Below, piece by piece: positions 1 through 8,950 of a stretch of DNA of 64,000 nucleotides. Location: the NCBI GenBank assembly GCA_001870995.2, contig MLAV02000005.1:248001-312000 (forward strand). The letters are read 5' to 3'. Each line of letters begins with the position of its first letter. Position 1 is the first letter of the stretch. This DNA is from Chitinophaga sp. CB10 (GTDB lineage: Bacteria; Bacteroidota; Bacteroidia; Chitinophagales; Chitinophagaceae). The notes under the pieces were generated by a model, which ran no database searches, was not told the origin of the DNA, and was given only the letters and a program-made list of their open reading frames with translations. A program made the position numbers and the translations under genes.

Positions 1-19
1 AACACTCATCAACACCCGA

Positions 20-49
20 AAATTGCCATGGTTCCCCTCCGGGCAATTT
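20..49. other. Inverted repeat at window edge
   Basis: AAATTGCC (20-27) can pair with GGCAATTT (42-49) around a 14-nt loop. There is no U-tract after it. It may be the end of a transcript entering from outside the window. Nothing else is recognisable before the terminator at 82. Confidence 0.35.
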
Positions 50-81
50 AAATTACTACTAAAAGATAACACGGGTCCATC

Positions 82-111
82 CGCCTCTCAGTCATGAGAG
101 GCGTTTTTTTT
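82..111 (+). terminator. Intrinsic terminator of the gene preceding the window
   Basis: A perfect 9-bp stem (CGCCTCTCA at 82-90, TGAGAGGCG at 95-103) with a 4-nt loop is followed by eight Ts. It insulates the TetR promoter from upstream transcription. Confidence 0.85.
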
Positions 112-132
112 AAGATTTCCTTTCGTATAAAT

Positions 133-155
133 GAATAATTATTCGCTTACCTTTG
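133..155 (+). promoter_or_regulatory. TetR gene promoter with palindromic operator
   Basis: TACCTTTG at 148-155 matches the Bacteroidota -7 consensus TAnnTTTG and sits only 4 nt before the ATG at 160, so the mRNA may be leaderless. Just upstream lies the perfect palindrome GAATAATTATTC (133-144), well placed for autoregulation by the TetR protein. The same half-sites recur at 738-749 before the next gene. Confidence 0.55.
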
Positions 156-159
156 TATT

Positions 160-732
160 ATGAAATTGAAGGACGACAGGAAAGTGGAGCTGATTTACCA
201 GGCGGCCCTCAAGCTGGTAGCCCGAAAGGGGCTGGCCGGCATCACCATGGGCGACATCTCCCGGGAAGCCGGCATCGCCACCGGCACCCTCTACGTGTAC
301 TTTACCGGCAAAGACGAACTCATCAACGCGCTGTTTGCCTGTAGCCGGGCAAACTCCGTACAGGTAGCCTTCAGGGGATACGACGCCTCCCAGCCTTTTA
401 AACCAGGCTTCAGAACCGTATGGATGAATATATTACGGTATAAACTCCAGCATTTTGAAGAAGTGGTGTTCCTGGAGCAGTGCTTCCACTCCCCCTACAT
501 CACCGCCGAAACCAGGGAAAAAGCAAGGGAACTGGCCACCCCCTTCTACGATCTCATAGAAAGAGGCCAGCAGGAACAACTGATCAAACAGGCCGATACC
601 AGCCTGCTGCTCACCTTTATCATGGGCGCGCTCAATGAACTGGTGAAACAAACGCATTACAGCAACGAAACACTGAGCAAACGTAAGATAGACCTGACGT
701 TTGAACTTTGCTGGGACGCGCTCAAAGCATAG
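160..732 (+). CDS. TetR/AcrR family transcriptional regulator
   Basis: A one-domain repressor of 190 aa, the usual TetR size. The N-terminal helix-turn-helix spans about residues 28-47, with the family pattern TxxDIxxxAGIxxGTxYxYFxxKxEL clearly readable. The C-terminal helical part (about 60-190) would bind a ligand and dimerise, and its ligand cannot be predicted. The gene stands behind a strong terminator and is followed after 56 bp by a universal stress protein gene. A palindrome over its own promoter and a second copy between the two genes suggest that it controls both. ATG 160 is chosen because it starts directly at the typical TetR N-terminus. Confidence 0.9.
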   Translation: MKLKDDRKVELIYQAALKLVARKGLAGITMGDISREAGIATGTLYVYFTGKDELINALFACSRANSVQVAFRGYDASQPFKPGFRTVWMNILRYKLQHFEEVVFLEQCFHSPYITAETREKARELATPFYDLIERGQQEQLIKQADTSLLLTFIMGALNELVKQTHYSNETLSKRKIDLTFELCWDALKA

Positions 733-737
733 CGAAT

Positions 738-749
738 GAATAAATATTC
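738..749 (+). promoter_or_regulatory. Second operator-like palindrome before the stress protein gene
   Basis: GAATAAATATTC has the same half-sites, GAATA and TATTC with a 2-bp spacer, as the element at 133-144. Both copies are preceded by AAT. It lies 39 bp before the usp start codon. Its role as a TetR operator is inferred. Confidence 0.45.
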
Positions 750-788
750 AGCATAACGGAAACATTAACCACTTAAAAACAAAGTCGT

Positions 789-1214
789 ATGTCCGAAATA
801 ATGATCGCGGTAGACCTTAGCCCGTTTTCAGCAGAAGTGATCAGCCAGGGCGTAGCGCTGGCGGAAAGAATGCAAGCCAGCGTCACCCTCTTCTCCGTAG
901 TGGAAGTAGGCCTCGGCATGGCATTACCTGAAACGGTATCAGACCTTCCAGAACGAATCCGCGAAACAGAATCAGCATTAGCAGCGTACAAGGCACAACA
1001 TCCAGGCGCCGACATCAACATCGTAGTGGCCACCGGCAACCCGAAAGTGGTAACGCTGGAAAAAGCCCACGAAGGCAATACCGCCATCCTGGTGGTAGGC
1101 ACCCATGGCCGCACCGGCCTCGATCACATGCTCGTAGGCAGCACCGCAGAATCCATTATCCGCCATGCCCGTGTACCCGTACTCGTTGTACCGTATAACA
1201 AGGCAGATCACTAA
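789..1214 (+). CDS. Universal stress protein, UspA family
   Basis: A single Usp domain of 141 aa, the normal length of a one-domain family member. The nucleotide-binding signature G-x2-G-x9-G-S is complete (G104, G107, G117, S118), so this belongs to the ATP-binding branch. The N-terminus (residues 4-9, MIAVDL) carries the usual first strand and Asp. These are cytoplasmic dimers made during stress or growth arrest, and the exact role here is unknown. It follows the TetR gene by 56 bp and ends at a strong terminator, so it may be read from its own promoter near the palindrome at 738 or together with the regulator. Confidence 0.9.
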   Translation: MSEIMIAVDLSPFSAEVISQGVALAERMQASVTLFSVVEVGLGMALPETVSDLPERIRETESALAAYKAQHPGADINIVVATGNPKVVTLEKAHEGNTAILVVGTHGRTGLDHMLVGSTAESIIRHARVPVLVVPYNKADH

Positions 1215-1251
1215 TCCTGACTAACACTCAACAATCACTAAAACAACAAAG

Positions 1252-1281
1252 GCCGTGGAGAAAATACCACGGCTTTTTTTT
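1252..1281 (+). terminator. Intrinsic terminator after the stress protein gene
   Basis: A 7-bp stem (GCCGTGG at 1252-1258, CCACGGC at 1267-1273) is followed directly by eight Ts. Confidence 0.85.
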
Positions 1282-1409
1282 GCCCATCATATATTTATCC
1301 CACTGCTAAATAGCGTACCTTTAAAATGGAATCACCAGCAATTTTACCCCCCTGCCCCGCACTCCCCAGCTGGACATATCCCGTATTGTTTATCCTCAAA
1401 CCGACTTTT

Positions 1410-3067
1410 ATGAAGCACAACTACGCCCCTTCCCTGCTATTAGGTTTCTTATTGCTCTTACTGGCCCCCGCTGCTTTCGCGCAGCTCAAAGTGGGCGATA
1501 ACCCAGGCACCATCAACAAGGCTTCCGTGCTGGAGCTGGAAAGTGGCCACCAGGGTTTACTCCTGCCACGTATTGCGGATACGACCCTCTCCCCCTCAAT
1601 ACCGCGCCTGACGGGATGATCATCTACTTTACGGGCAACCAGAGCTTGCTGGTACGCCGCAGCGGACATTGGTCCAGGTTGGCGGACAGCCTCTCCATCA
1701 GCGCCGCCGGCTGGAAGCTGACCGGCAACGCCGGCACCACCGCCGCCAATTACATCGGTACAACAGACGGACAGCCGCTCTCCATCCGCACCAACGCTAC
1801 CGAAGCCATTCACGTGAATGCGGACCAAACGGTGCAGCTCAAAAATGTGCCGCAAAACAGCAGCCTGATCTCCACGCTGGTCATTGACCCCGCTACCGGC
1901 GCTATCAGCCAGCGCGCCTTATCCGCCAATGCTTTCGCCGGGGCTATCCAAAGTATTAACGGGCTTACCAACAAAGGCATTACCCTTAAGGCGGATACCG
2001 CCAACGCCAACTTTGGCGTCACCGCCAATGCGGCAGACAGCTCCCTTACCCTCAACGTACCTATCGTGAACGGCACTACGCTGAAAACCGGTTTGCTCAC
2101 TTATGCCGACTGGCTCTCCTTCAGCAGCAAGCAACAAGCCATCACCATCGGGGCGCTGCTGGCAGCGCCCAACCCCAACGGTATAGCTATCAGCAACGGC
2201 GTACTGCAGCTGGCCCCTGCCGATGCCGCCAACCCTGGCGCGGTGAGTATTGCAGCACAAACCTTCGGCGGGCAAAAAACCTTCCAGGACAGCTTAACCG
2301 CCAATGCCGGCCTGCGGATCAACGGGGGCGCCACCATCACCAACGGCGTGAACGTCACCGGCGGCGGGGCTAATATCAGCGGAGGAGTCGTACTGGGAAC
2401 CGTTCCCAATGATATCAGCACCGGCGCTACCCAACTGCTCGTCCGCAACCCCACCACCGGCGCTATTGAAAAAAGAGTGATCGACTCCGCCGCATTCAGC
2501 GCAGGGATTAAATCCGTTAACAGCCAAACCGGGCCGGCGATCAGCATCGTAAACGGCAAGGCAGGCGCCAATGTGAATATCGACAGCACCACCACTCCCA
2601 ATAAAATTGTCATCAATATCCCGGACGCCAGCGCCACTTCCCGCGGTATCGTTACAGACTCCGTGCAAACCTTCGCGGGCAATAAAACGGTGCGCGATTC
2701 CCTGCAGGTAGGGCAGGCAGCCAATGTGGGCAGCACGGCAGGCCCCAACTCCACCCTGCAGGTAAGCGGCTCCGTGTCTATGAACATTACCACGCTTACG
2801 GGAAATGGTACACTCACGGCAGCCGACAATACGGTATTGGTGAATACAACGAGCAGCAGTATCACCGTCACCCTCCCATCTCCCACCAATATAAAAGGCA
2901 GAATATATACGATTAAAAAAATAGGCAGCGGCGGTATTGACAACAGCCTGACCATCACCCCCACCGGCGGCACTATCGACGGCGCCAGTACCTACGTGAT
3001 CTATAACGATTACACCTACGTTACGCTGCAAACAGATGGCGCCAACTGGTATGTTATCCGTAAATAA
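1410..3067 (+). pseudogene. Secreted fibre-like surface protein, interrupted by a frameshift
   Basis: The N-terminal frame (ATG at 1410, with an upstream in-frame ATG at 1326) encodes a signal peptide ending AAFAQ, then a motif also present in the next gene (GD..GTxxxKAxVLELxSxxQGLLLxR). It stops at 1619. The rest continues in another frame from about 1596 to 3067 (the first ATG there is 1616). Adding one C to the run CCCCC at 1591-1595 joins the halves into SPLNTAPDGMI, which matches the paralogue at 3101 (PLNTAPAGMI). The body is Ala/Asn/Thr-rich with repeated units (PGAVSIAAQTFGGQKTF, SRGIVTDSVQTFAGNKTV) like phage tail-fibre or adhesin shafts. It could be a pseudogene, a phase-variable gene or a sequencing error. 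The function is unknown; display at the surface is inferred. Confidence 0.75.
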
Positions 3068-3100
3068 GCGGCATCCATCCGATCACCAAAATGTTCGTAT

Positions 3101-3751
3101 ATGCGTATAGCTTATATAACCACATGGCTGTCGGTATGCATGCTGGTACTTTTATTTAACAGTGTACATGCACAACAGCTGCGACTGGGCGACCTGGGCA
3201 CTTCCGTGACCAGCAAGGCAGCCGTGTTGGAGCTCAACTCCACCAAACAGGGGCTACTGCTCACCCGCGTGCCGGGAACCTCTTTATCCGCCCCGCCATT
3301 GAACACGGCGCCCGCCGGCATGATCGTATTCAATACGACGGACAGTAGTTTATACGTTCGCGTGGGAAGCAGCTGGCAAAAGCTGACGGCCCCCAATGCT
3401 ACTTCGCCTGCGTATTACAGCCTGGCCAATGCCACCACCGCCAATCCAACGGCCTCGCCAATCACCCAGCAGATAAAGGTGATTACTGATTCCATCAGTA
3501 ATATCAACGGCGGCTTTCCCTTTATCAACCTGCCGGCAGGATTCTTTACCCAGATACTGAACGTACAGGCCACCGCGCGGGGTGGCAGTACGCCTAATAC
3601 CGTTCCCTTTGTAGGCATACTGAACATCTCCACCACCCGCATCACTTTTGCCGTGGTGCTGGGCGATCCGGGGATATTGGGGCTGGGCAACAGTGTGGGC
3701 ATGGATAGCCAGACATCCCATAAAATATATTTCACCATCACCGGTTACTAA
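3101..3751 (+). CDS. Secreted protein, paralogue of the preceding N-terminal domain
   Basis: A 216-aa protein with a signal peptide (residues 1-24, ending VHAQ). After it comes the same module as in the frameshifted neighbour: LRLGDLGTS, KAAVLELNSTKQGLLL and then PLNTAPAGMIVFNTTDSSLYV, with a Trp-containing SSWQKL. The C-terminal half (about 115-216) is a separate beta-rich region that I do not recognise. The N-terminal module resembles head regions of Bacteroidota proteins that precede fibre repeats. The start lies in a CGTATATGCGTATA sequence. It is probably cotranscribed with the flanking surface genes (33 bp after the first, about 100 bp before the third). No enzymatic role is visible. 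Confidence 0.8.
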   Translation: MRIAYITTWLSVCMLVLLFNSVHAQQLRLGDLGTSVTSKAAVLELNSTKQGLLLTRVPGTSLSAPPLNTAPAGMIVFNTTDSSLYVRVGSSWQKLTAPNATSPAYYSLANATTANPTASPITQQIKVITDSISNINGGFPFINLPAGFFTQILNVQATARGGSTPNTVPFVGILNISTTRITFAVVLGDPGILGLGNSVGMDSQTSHKIYFTITGY

Positions 3752-3858
3752 AATATACGTTTACGCATACACGTAAATACATATTAACGCTCCTCCTCAC
3801 CTGCTGCTGCAAGCTGCTGGCAGCCCAATCCGGCACATGGCTGCATCCCGGCGGGCAT

Positions 3859-5403
3859 ATGGCCCTGTACGGGCAGGATACCGTTGCCATATTCGGAGAT
3901 ATGACGCACGAAGGCAGCATACTTTCCCTGCCAGGCTCCGTGCTGAACTTCTACGGGCTGAGGTGGCGGAATAACAGCGGCGCGTCCATCCTGGATGAAA
4001 GCAGTGATGGGCTCAGCGGCGCCGGTGGCTGGTTCCAGTTCATACAACCCGGCAGGGCCAACCCCAATGTAGTGTACCAGTATGTGAGCGGCGGTTTCAG
4101 TGTATCCCAAAATACAGGCACGGCGTTTCCCAACCTGCGGGTACTCAATTCGCCGGGCCTTGTGCTGGACGACCTGAACGACCTGAAAGTCAACCACACC
4201 CTTGACCTGCGCAAAGGCCATATTTTCCTCAACGGCTGGAACCTCGTGGTGGGGCACAATACCCCCGGCAGCATTACCAATTATTCCGACAGTAATTTTA
4301 TCATTACCGGCGGGCGCTTCGGCAGCGGCTTCCTCTATCGTTCCCGCCTGCAGCCTTCCGATGGGGATGTAATCTTCCCTGTGGGCACTACCCCTGCCGC
4401 CTACACGCCGGCGGTAGTCACCATCCAGCGGGGCGCCAGCACCGTTCGTACAGGCGTGAGCGATAGCGTGCTGGCGCAGCTCACACAAGGCCGCAACCTG
4501 TATGGCACCACCGTTAACAAAACCTGGCAGATAGACCCGCTGACGGCTGGTACAGAGGCGAATATTACGCTGGTGCATAAGCTGTCGGACGAAGGGCCGG
4601 ACTATGAAGCCAACCGCAACAGCAGTTACGTTGCCTATTTCAACGGCATGAACTGGGATACGGCGCTCGCCCGCTCCGCCCCCGGCTCGCCGAACATCTA
4701 TACCAGCGGCCGGCCCAATCCGGATGCGGCCTTTAATACCCGCAGCTTTGCACTGCCGGGCAACAGCGCATTCTTTACCAGCATGGTAGCGGAAATCATT
4801 AACAGTCCTGCTAAAACCACCCTGCAGTCCTTTGACGCCTTCCGCCATGCCATTGCTTCCGACTCTATCACCTTGCGCTGGGCCACTTCCAGGGAGTATT
4901 ACCTCCGTGGCTTCGCGATAGAAAGAAAAAAACCAGACGCGCTTAATTTCGATTCCATTGGCTTTGTGCTGACGAAAAATCCCAACGGGATCAGCTACCT
5001 GTCTACCGGCTACGACTCCCTGGACATCCAGGATACGGAGGAAACCTTGTTGTACCGCCTGAAGGTAATTATGACGGACGGGTACTTTTTTTACAGCCCC
5101 ATACGCCTCGTCAAAGGCAAGTTTACAGACGGGCAGATCAGGCTATGGCCGAATCCTGCCAGGGCGGGCACAGTGCTGCATATCTATTACGGGGGCGCAT
5201 TGCATATCAGGGCCATGGCATTGCTGGATATTGCCGGCAGGCGAATGGGATACACCAGCTTCCCGCCGCCGTTGCAGGATCGTAATTACTATGAGGTCAA
5301 CATACCGGCTGGCTTATCTGCCGGCTCCTACTACCTGCAGTTCATAGGCGAGGACAACCAAATTATTCATGTGGAAAAGGTGGTCATTATCAACAGGTTA
5401 TAG
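3859..5403 (+). CDS. T9SS-sorted surface protein whose signal peptide lacks a start codon
   Basis: From ATG 3859 the protein is 514 aa. The last about 75 residues form a type A T9SS C-terminal sorting domain (WPNPARAGT at its start, then GLSAGSYYLQF and a basic tail), so the product should pass the outer membrane by type IX secretion and be cleaved. The middle is beta-rich and not assigned. The frame is open back to 3724, and codons 3772-3828 read as a good signal peptide (RKYILTLLLTCC, then KLLAAQS), yet no ATG, GTG or TTG occurs in frame before 3859. Translation from 3859 would lose the Sec signal that T9SS cargo needs. Either the start codon has mutated or a non-standard codon is used. Confidence 0.75.
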   Translation: MALYGQDTVAIFGDMTHEGSILSLPGSVLNFYGLRWRNNSGASILDESSDGLSGAGGWFQFIQPGRANPNVVYQYVSGGFSVSQNTGTAFPNLRVLNSPGLVLDDLNDLKVNHTLDLRKGHIFLNGWNLVVGHNTPGSITNYSDSNFIITGGRFGSGFLYRSRLQPSDGDVIFPVGTTPAAYTPAVVTIQRGASTVRTGVSDSVLAQLTQGRNLYGTTVNKTWQIDPLTAGTEANITLVHKLSDEGPDYEANRNSSYVAYFNGMNWDTALARSAPGSPNIYTSGRPNPDAAFNTRSFALPGNSAFFTSMVAEIINSPAKTTLQSFDAFRHAIASDSITLRWATSREYYLRGFAIERKKPDALNFDSIGFVLTKNPNGISYLSTGYDSLDIQDTEETLLYRLKVIMTDGYFFYSPIRLVKGKFTDGQIRLWPNPARAGTVLHIYYGGALHIRAMALLDIAGRRMGYTSFPPPLQDRNYYEVNIPAGLSAGSYYLQFIGEDNQIIHVEKVVIINRL

Positions 5404-5459
5404 CAGATTAAAATCACCTTAAAGTCCGCTGCCGGCGACTGGCAGAGCATAACATGCGC

Positions 5460-5467
5460 TAACTTTG
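5460..5467 (+). promoter_or_regulatory. Probable -7 element of the mprF promoter
   Basis: TAACTTTG fits the TAnnTTTG consensus and lies 31 nt before the mprF ATG. I do not see a clear TTTG at the expected -33 distance, so this is a partial match. Confidence 0.4.
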
Positions 5468-5498
5468 CTTAATCAAAATATACTGAAGCATTACAGCT

Positions 5499-8084
5499 AT
5501 GTCTGGCGGAAACAAATTTATTACACCTGCATTTCTACGAAAATTACACTGGAAAGAATTACTGGCAGTACTGTTCATTCTCCTGGCCATTTACTTCTTC
5601 CGCGCGGAGCGGCACGAACTCAGCGCGTTGGTGCCGGCCATTGAGCGGGCGGACAGCGGCTGGGTCGTGATCGGTGTAGCCATTACCGTGGCCTATATCC
5701 TTTTCCAGGCGGCCATGTATGTGTACAGCTTCAAATCCATTGGCGCAAAGCTGAACCTCCTTAAAAGCACAGAACTTTTCCTGAAGCGCAACCTGTTATC
5801 CGTATTTCTGCCGGCGGGCGGCATCAGCTCACTGGCTTACCTGCCACAGAGCCTGAAGCGGGAGCACCTGCATAAACAGCAAATTCACCAGGCATCCGGT
5901 ATTTATGGTTTTGTGGGCATCCTTTCGGTTTTCCTGGTAGGCATTCCCGTAGTGATGTACGCCATGCTGCATGCGGCCTCCATGCGGGACGCCGCCTGGG
6001 GCCTGGTAACAATATGCCTGCTGCTGGCCGGCGTGGTGGCGTTCGTACGCTCCATGCAACACAAAGGGCGCATGTATCGCCTGCTCACTAAATATTTTCC
6101 CGGTGCGGCCCAGCAGATCGACGAGATTTTTACCTTTCAATTGCAGCTGCCGGCTTTTGCCAATACCGTACTGGCCTCCGTGCTGATAGAGGTGGCTGGT
6201 ATTGCGCACCTCTACCTCAGTATGCTCGCCGTTGGGGTTACGCCTTCCATGGAGGCGGCCTGCGTGGGGTATATTGTGGCTACCATATTCCTGATCATTT
6301 CCCCGTTCCTGCGGGGCCTGGGCGCCATCGAGCTCTCCCTGGCCTACCTGCTTACCAATTACGGCTATACGTCGTTGCAGGCGCTGGAAATCACTTTACT
6401 TTTCCGCTTATTTGAGTTCTGGCTGCCGTTGATTGCCGGCATGATTGCCTTTGCCCTCAAAGGCAAGGACCTGGTGTTGCGGTTATTACCGCCCATCCTG
6501 ATTTTTTTACTGGGGATGGTCAACATCTTCTCCGTATTAACGCCGCCTTTGGCTTCCCGTATGCATTTGCTGCGCGCCTATATCCCCGGTACATCCATCC
6601 ATGCGTCCAACCTGCTGGTGGTATTCCTGGGGCTGGTGCTGCTGGTAACGGCCACCTTCCTCTTCCGCGGCCTGCGCAGCGCATGGATCGTGGCTTTGTC
6701 CGTTTCCCTGCTGTCCGTGATCGGGCATATCAGCAAGGCGCTGGATTACGAAGAGGCTACCCTGGCCCTGGTGACCAGCGTGATCTTAATCATTACGGCA
6801 AAGCAGTACCGCGTTAAAAGCAATCCGCAGCTGGTAAACATAGGGGTCGTCACGGCCATCGCTACGTTTGCGGTGGTGCTGTTATTCGGCTCCATCGGTT
6901 TTTATTTTTTGAACGTAAAGCATTTCGGGATTGATTTTACCTGGCTGCAATCCCTGCGGCATGCCTTCCATGGCTTTATGTTGCTGGACGATGACGGCCT
7001 GGTGCCGGTCACCCGGTTCGGGAGGGAGTTTATGTCCGCCATCCGCGTACTGGGCGTGAGCGCATGGGCCTTCCTTTTCTATACGATCATCCGGCCTTAC
7101 CTGAAGGTGACGAAGCATAGCAACAGCGCGCTGGAAAAAGCGCGTTTCTACCTGAGCCAGTACGGCAACTCGCCGATGGATTACTTCAAGGTGGGCAGCG
7201 ATAAGTTGTTGTTCGTATCTGAGGCCTACGAAGGGTTTGTAGCCTACCGCGTGGCCAGCAGCTTTGCCATCGTGCTGGAAGAACCGGTTTGCGCAGAGGA
7301 AAACAAGTCGGGATTATTGAGCGAGTTTGAGGAGCAGTGCAAAAAAATGGGGCTGCGGCCCGCCTTCTACCGGGTGGATGAGGATAGCACCTATTATTTC
7401 AATCACCTGAAGAAAAAGAAAATGCTGATAGGCCAGGAGGCCATTATGGACCTGCGGACGTTCACCCTGAGCGGAAAGGACAAGAAATCCCTGCGTAACG
7501 GGTTAAACAGTTTGGCCAATAAAGGCTACACCACTACGCTGCATCCGGCGCCACAGCCGGACCAGCTGCTGGCGGCCCTGAAATCCGTCAGTGACGAATG
7601 GCTGGCGCAGTACGAAGTAAAGGAGATGACCTTTTCCCAGGGATTGTTTGATGCGGAGGAAATCCGCCAGCAGGATGTAATTACCGTTTCCAACGCGGAA
7701 GGCGAGGTGGTTGCCTTTTTAAACATCATACCGGATTATACGCCCGGGGAGTGTACCTACGACCTTATCCGCAAGCGTGCGGACGCTCCGGGCGGCGTGA
7801 TGGACGCGCTGATCATTGCCCTCATCCAGGATGCGCAGGCCAAAGGACTGCAAACGCTGAACCTGGGCATGGTGCCGATGTCCGGCATCAGTCACCCGCA
7901 GAACACCGCGGAAAAAATGGTGAAATACGCCTACGAAAAGCTGCGTTTCTTCCGCCACTACCAGGGTTTACGGGAGTTCAAGGATAAATATGCCACCGAG
8001 TGGACCAATAAATACCTGGTGTACGAACATGATTTTGACCTGCTGCAGTTGCCGGTAGCGTTGAACAAAGTGATGCAACCTTAG
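5499..8084 (+). CDS. mprF: Lysylphosphatidylglycerol synthase and flippase (MprF)
   Basis: This 861-aa protein has the two-part MprF architecture. Residues 1 to about 530 are a polytopic membrane region, with many hydrophobic helices and the flippase fold of the UPF0104 type. Residues about 545-850 are the cytosolic DUF2156 aminoacyl-transferase domain, with readable blocks such as RFYLSQYGNSPMDYFK, EEPVC and LNLGMVPMSG. MprF proteins transfer lysine or alanine from aminoacyl-tRNA to phosphatidylglycerol and flip the product outward, which lowers surface charge and protects against cationic peptides. The length matches full-size MprF (about 840-870 aa). The next gene, 45 bp downstream, is a VirJ-type hydrolase, which supports the lysyl-lipid assignment. 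The exact amino acid transferred cannot be told. Confidence 0.9.
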   Translation: MSGGNKFITPAFLRKLHWKELLAVLFILLAIYFFRAERHELSALVPAIERADSGWVVIGVAITVAYILFQAAMYVYSFKSIGAKLNLLKSTELFLKRNLLSVFLPAGGISSLAYLPQSLKREHLHKQQIHQASGIYGFVGILSVFLVGIPVVMYAMLHAASMRDAAWGLVTICLLLAGVVAFVRSMQHKGRMYRLLTKYFPGAAQQIDEIFTFQLQLPAFANTVLASVLIEVAGIAHLYLSMLAVGVTPSMEAACVGYIVATIFLIISPFLRGLGAIELSLAYLLTNYGYTSLQALEITLLFRLFEFWLPLIAGMIAFALKGKDLVLRLLPPILIFLLGMVNIFSVLTPPLASRMHLLRAYIPGTSIHASNLLVVFLGLVLLVTATFLFRGLRSAWIVALSVSLLSVIGHISKALDYEEATLALVTSVILIITAKQYRVKSNPQLVNIGVVTAIATFAVVLLFGSIGFYFLNVKHFGIDFTWLQSLRHAFHGFMLLDDDGLVPVTRFGREFMSAIRVLGVSAWAFLFYTIIRPYLKVTKHSNSALEKARFYLSQYGNSPMDYFKVGSDKLLFVSEAYEGFVAYRVASSFAIVLEEPVCAEENKSGLLSEFEEQCKKMGLRPAFYRVDEDSTYYFNHLKKKKMLIGQEAIMDLRTFTLSGKDKKSLRNGLNSLANKGYTTTLHPAPQPDQLLAALKSVSDEWLAQYEVKEMTFSQGLFDAEEIRQQDVITVSNAEGEVVAFLNIIPDYTPGECTYDLIRKRADAPGGVMDALIIALIQDAQAKGLQTLNLGMVPMSGISHPQNTAEKMVKYAYEKLRFFRHYQGLREFKDKYATEWTNKYLVYEHDFDLLQLPVALNKVMQP

Positions 8085-8129
8085 TATTTTGGCATGAACA
8101 ATGCGAGGGAGACTTTGTTCCTTTGATGA

Positions 8130-8840
8130 ATGGCAATTAATATGACAAGCAGGTTTATTACATCGGTTTTTACAGCGTTATTGCTGCTTACAGGCATATA
8201 TACAGCGGGGGCGCAGTCGGCGCCCGGCAACTTACCGGTACAGGTAAAAGCGCCCCCGGCGGGCTCCACATCTCCCCTTATTTTTTATATCACCGGCGAC
8301 GGGGGCATGAAAAAGTTTTCCGCCAACGTGATAGATGAGTTCCAGCGGAAGACCTACCCTGTGGTGGCGTTGAATGCCCTGAAATATTTCTGGAGCAAGA
8401 AAACGCCCGTGCAGGCGGCTACGGATGTGGCCAACCTGATACGGTTTTACCAGGCGCAGTGGAATAACCACCAGGGGATCATTTTGATCGGGTACTCCCT
8501 GGGAGCGGATGTGATGCCGTTTATTTACACGCATTTGCCGGCTACCATGGCCGAAGAGGTAAAGCAGGTGGTGCTGTTATCCCCCAGCAGGTTTACGGAC
8601 CTGGAGGTACATTTATCGGACATGCTGGGTAAGGGCGGCAATAAGGGCATGAGCGTGCCGGCGGAGATCAATAAGATATCCAGGCCGTTGCTGCTGGTAT
8701 TTGGCGAGGAGGAGAAGGATTTCAATTTTTCAGAACTCACGATACCGCACTATAAGAAACTGATCCTGCCGGGCGGGCATTCCTACGATGAAGATGCGGC
8801 GGGCGTAGCGGGCAGGTTGATCGCGGGGTTCTCCCATTAG
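8130..8840 (+). CDS. VirJ/AcvB-family serine hydrolase, probable lysyl-PG hydrolase
   Basis: A 236-aa secreted alpha/beta hydrolase of the VirJ family. A signal peptide covers about residues 1-29 (ending AGAQ); translation could also start at Met5 (8142). The oxyanion region reads ITGDGG (54-59), the nucleophile elbow GYSLG (121-125, Ser123), and the likely catalytic His is H217 in GGHSYDED. In Agrobacterium and Rhizobium the homologous AcvB/AtvA hydrolyse lysyl-phosphatidylglycerol in the periplasm and are encoded beside the synthase LpiA. Here the partner is mprF, 45 bp upstream and probably in the same transcript. This is the single-domain (VirJ-like) form. The substrate is inferred from family and context. 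Confidence 0.85.
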   Translation: MAINMTSRFITSVFTALLLLTGIYTAGAQSAPGNLPVQVKAPPAGSTSPLIFYITGDGGMKKFSANVIDEFQRKTYPVVALNALKYFWSKKTPVQAATDVANLIRFYQAQWNNHQGIILIGYSLGADVMPFIYTHLPATMAEEVKQVVLLSPSRFTDLEVHLSDMLGKGGNKGMSVPAEINKISRPLLLVFGEEEKDFNFSELTIPHYKKLILPGGHSYDEDAAGVAGRLIAGFSH

Positions 8841-8950
8841 GCCTGCCGGCGCCTTATTACAATAAGTCCCTGTCTCCCATAAGCTAACATCGTCCTACCA
8901 GCGCCTTCCTGCTATAAGGACCGATCTCCCATTAACCTCCCCACATCCCC

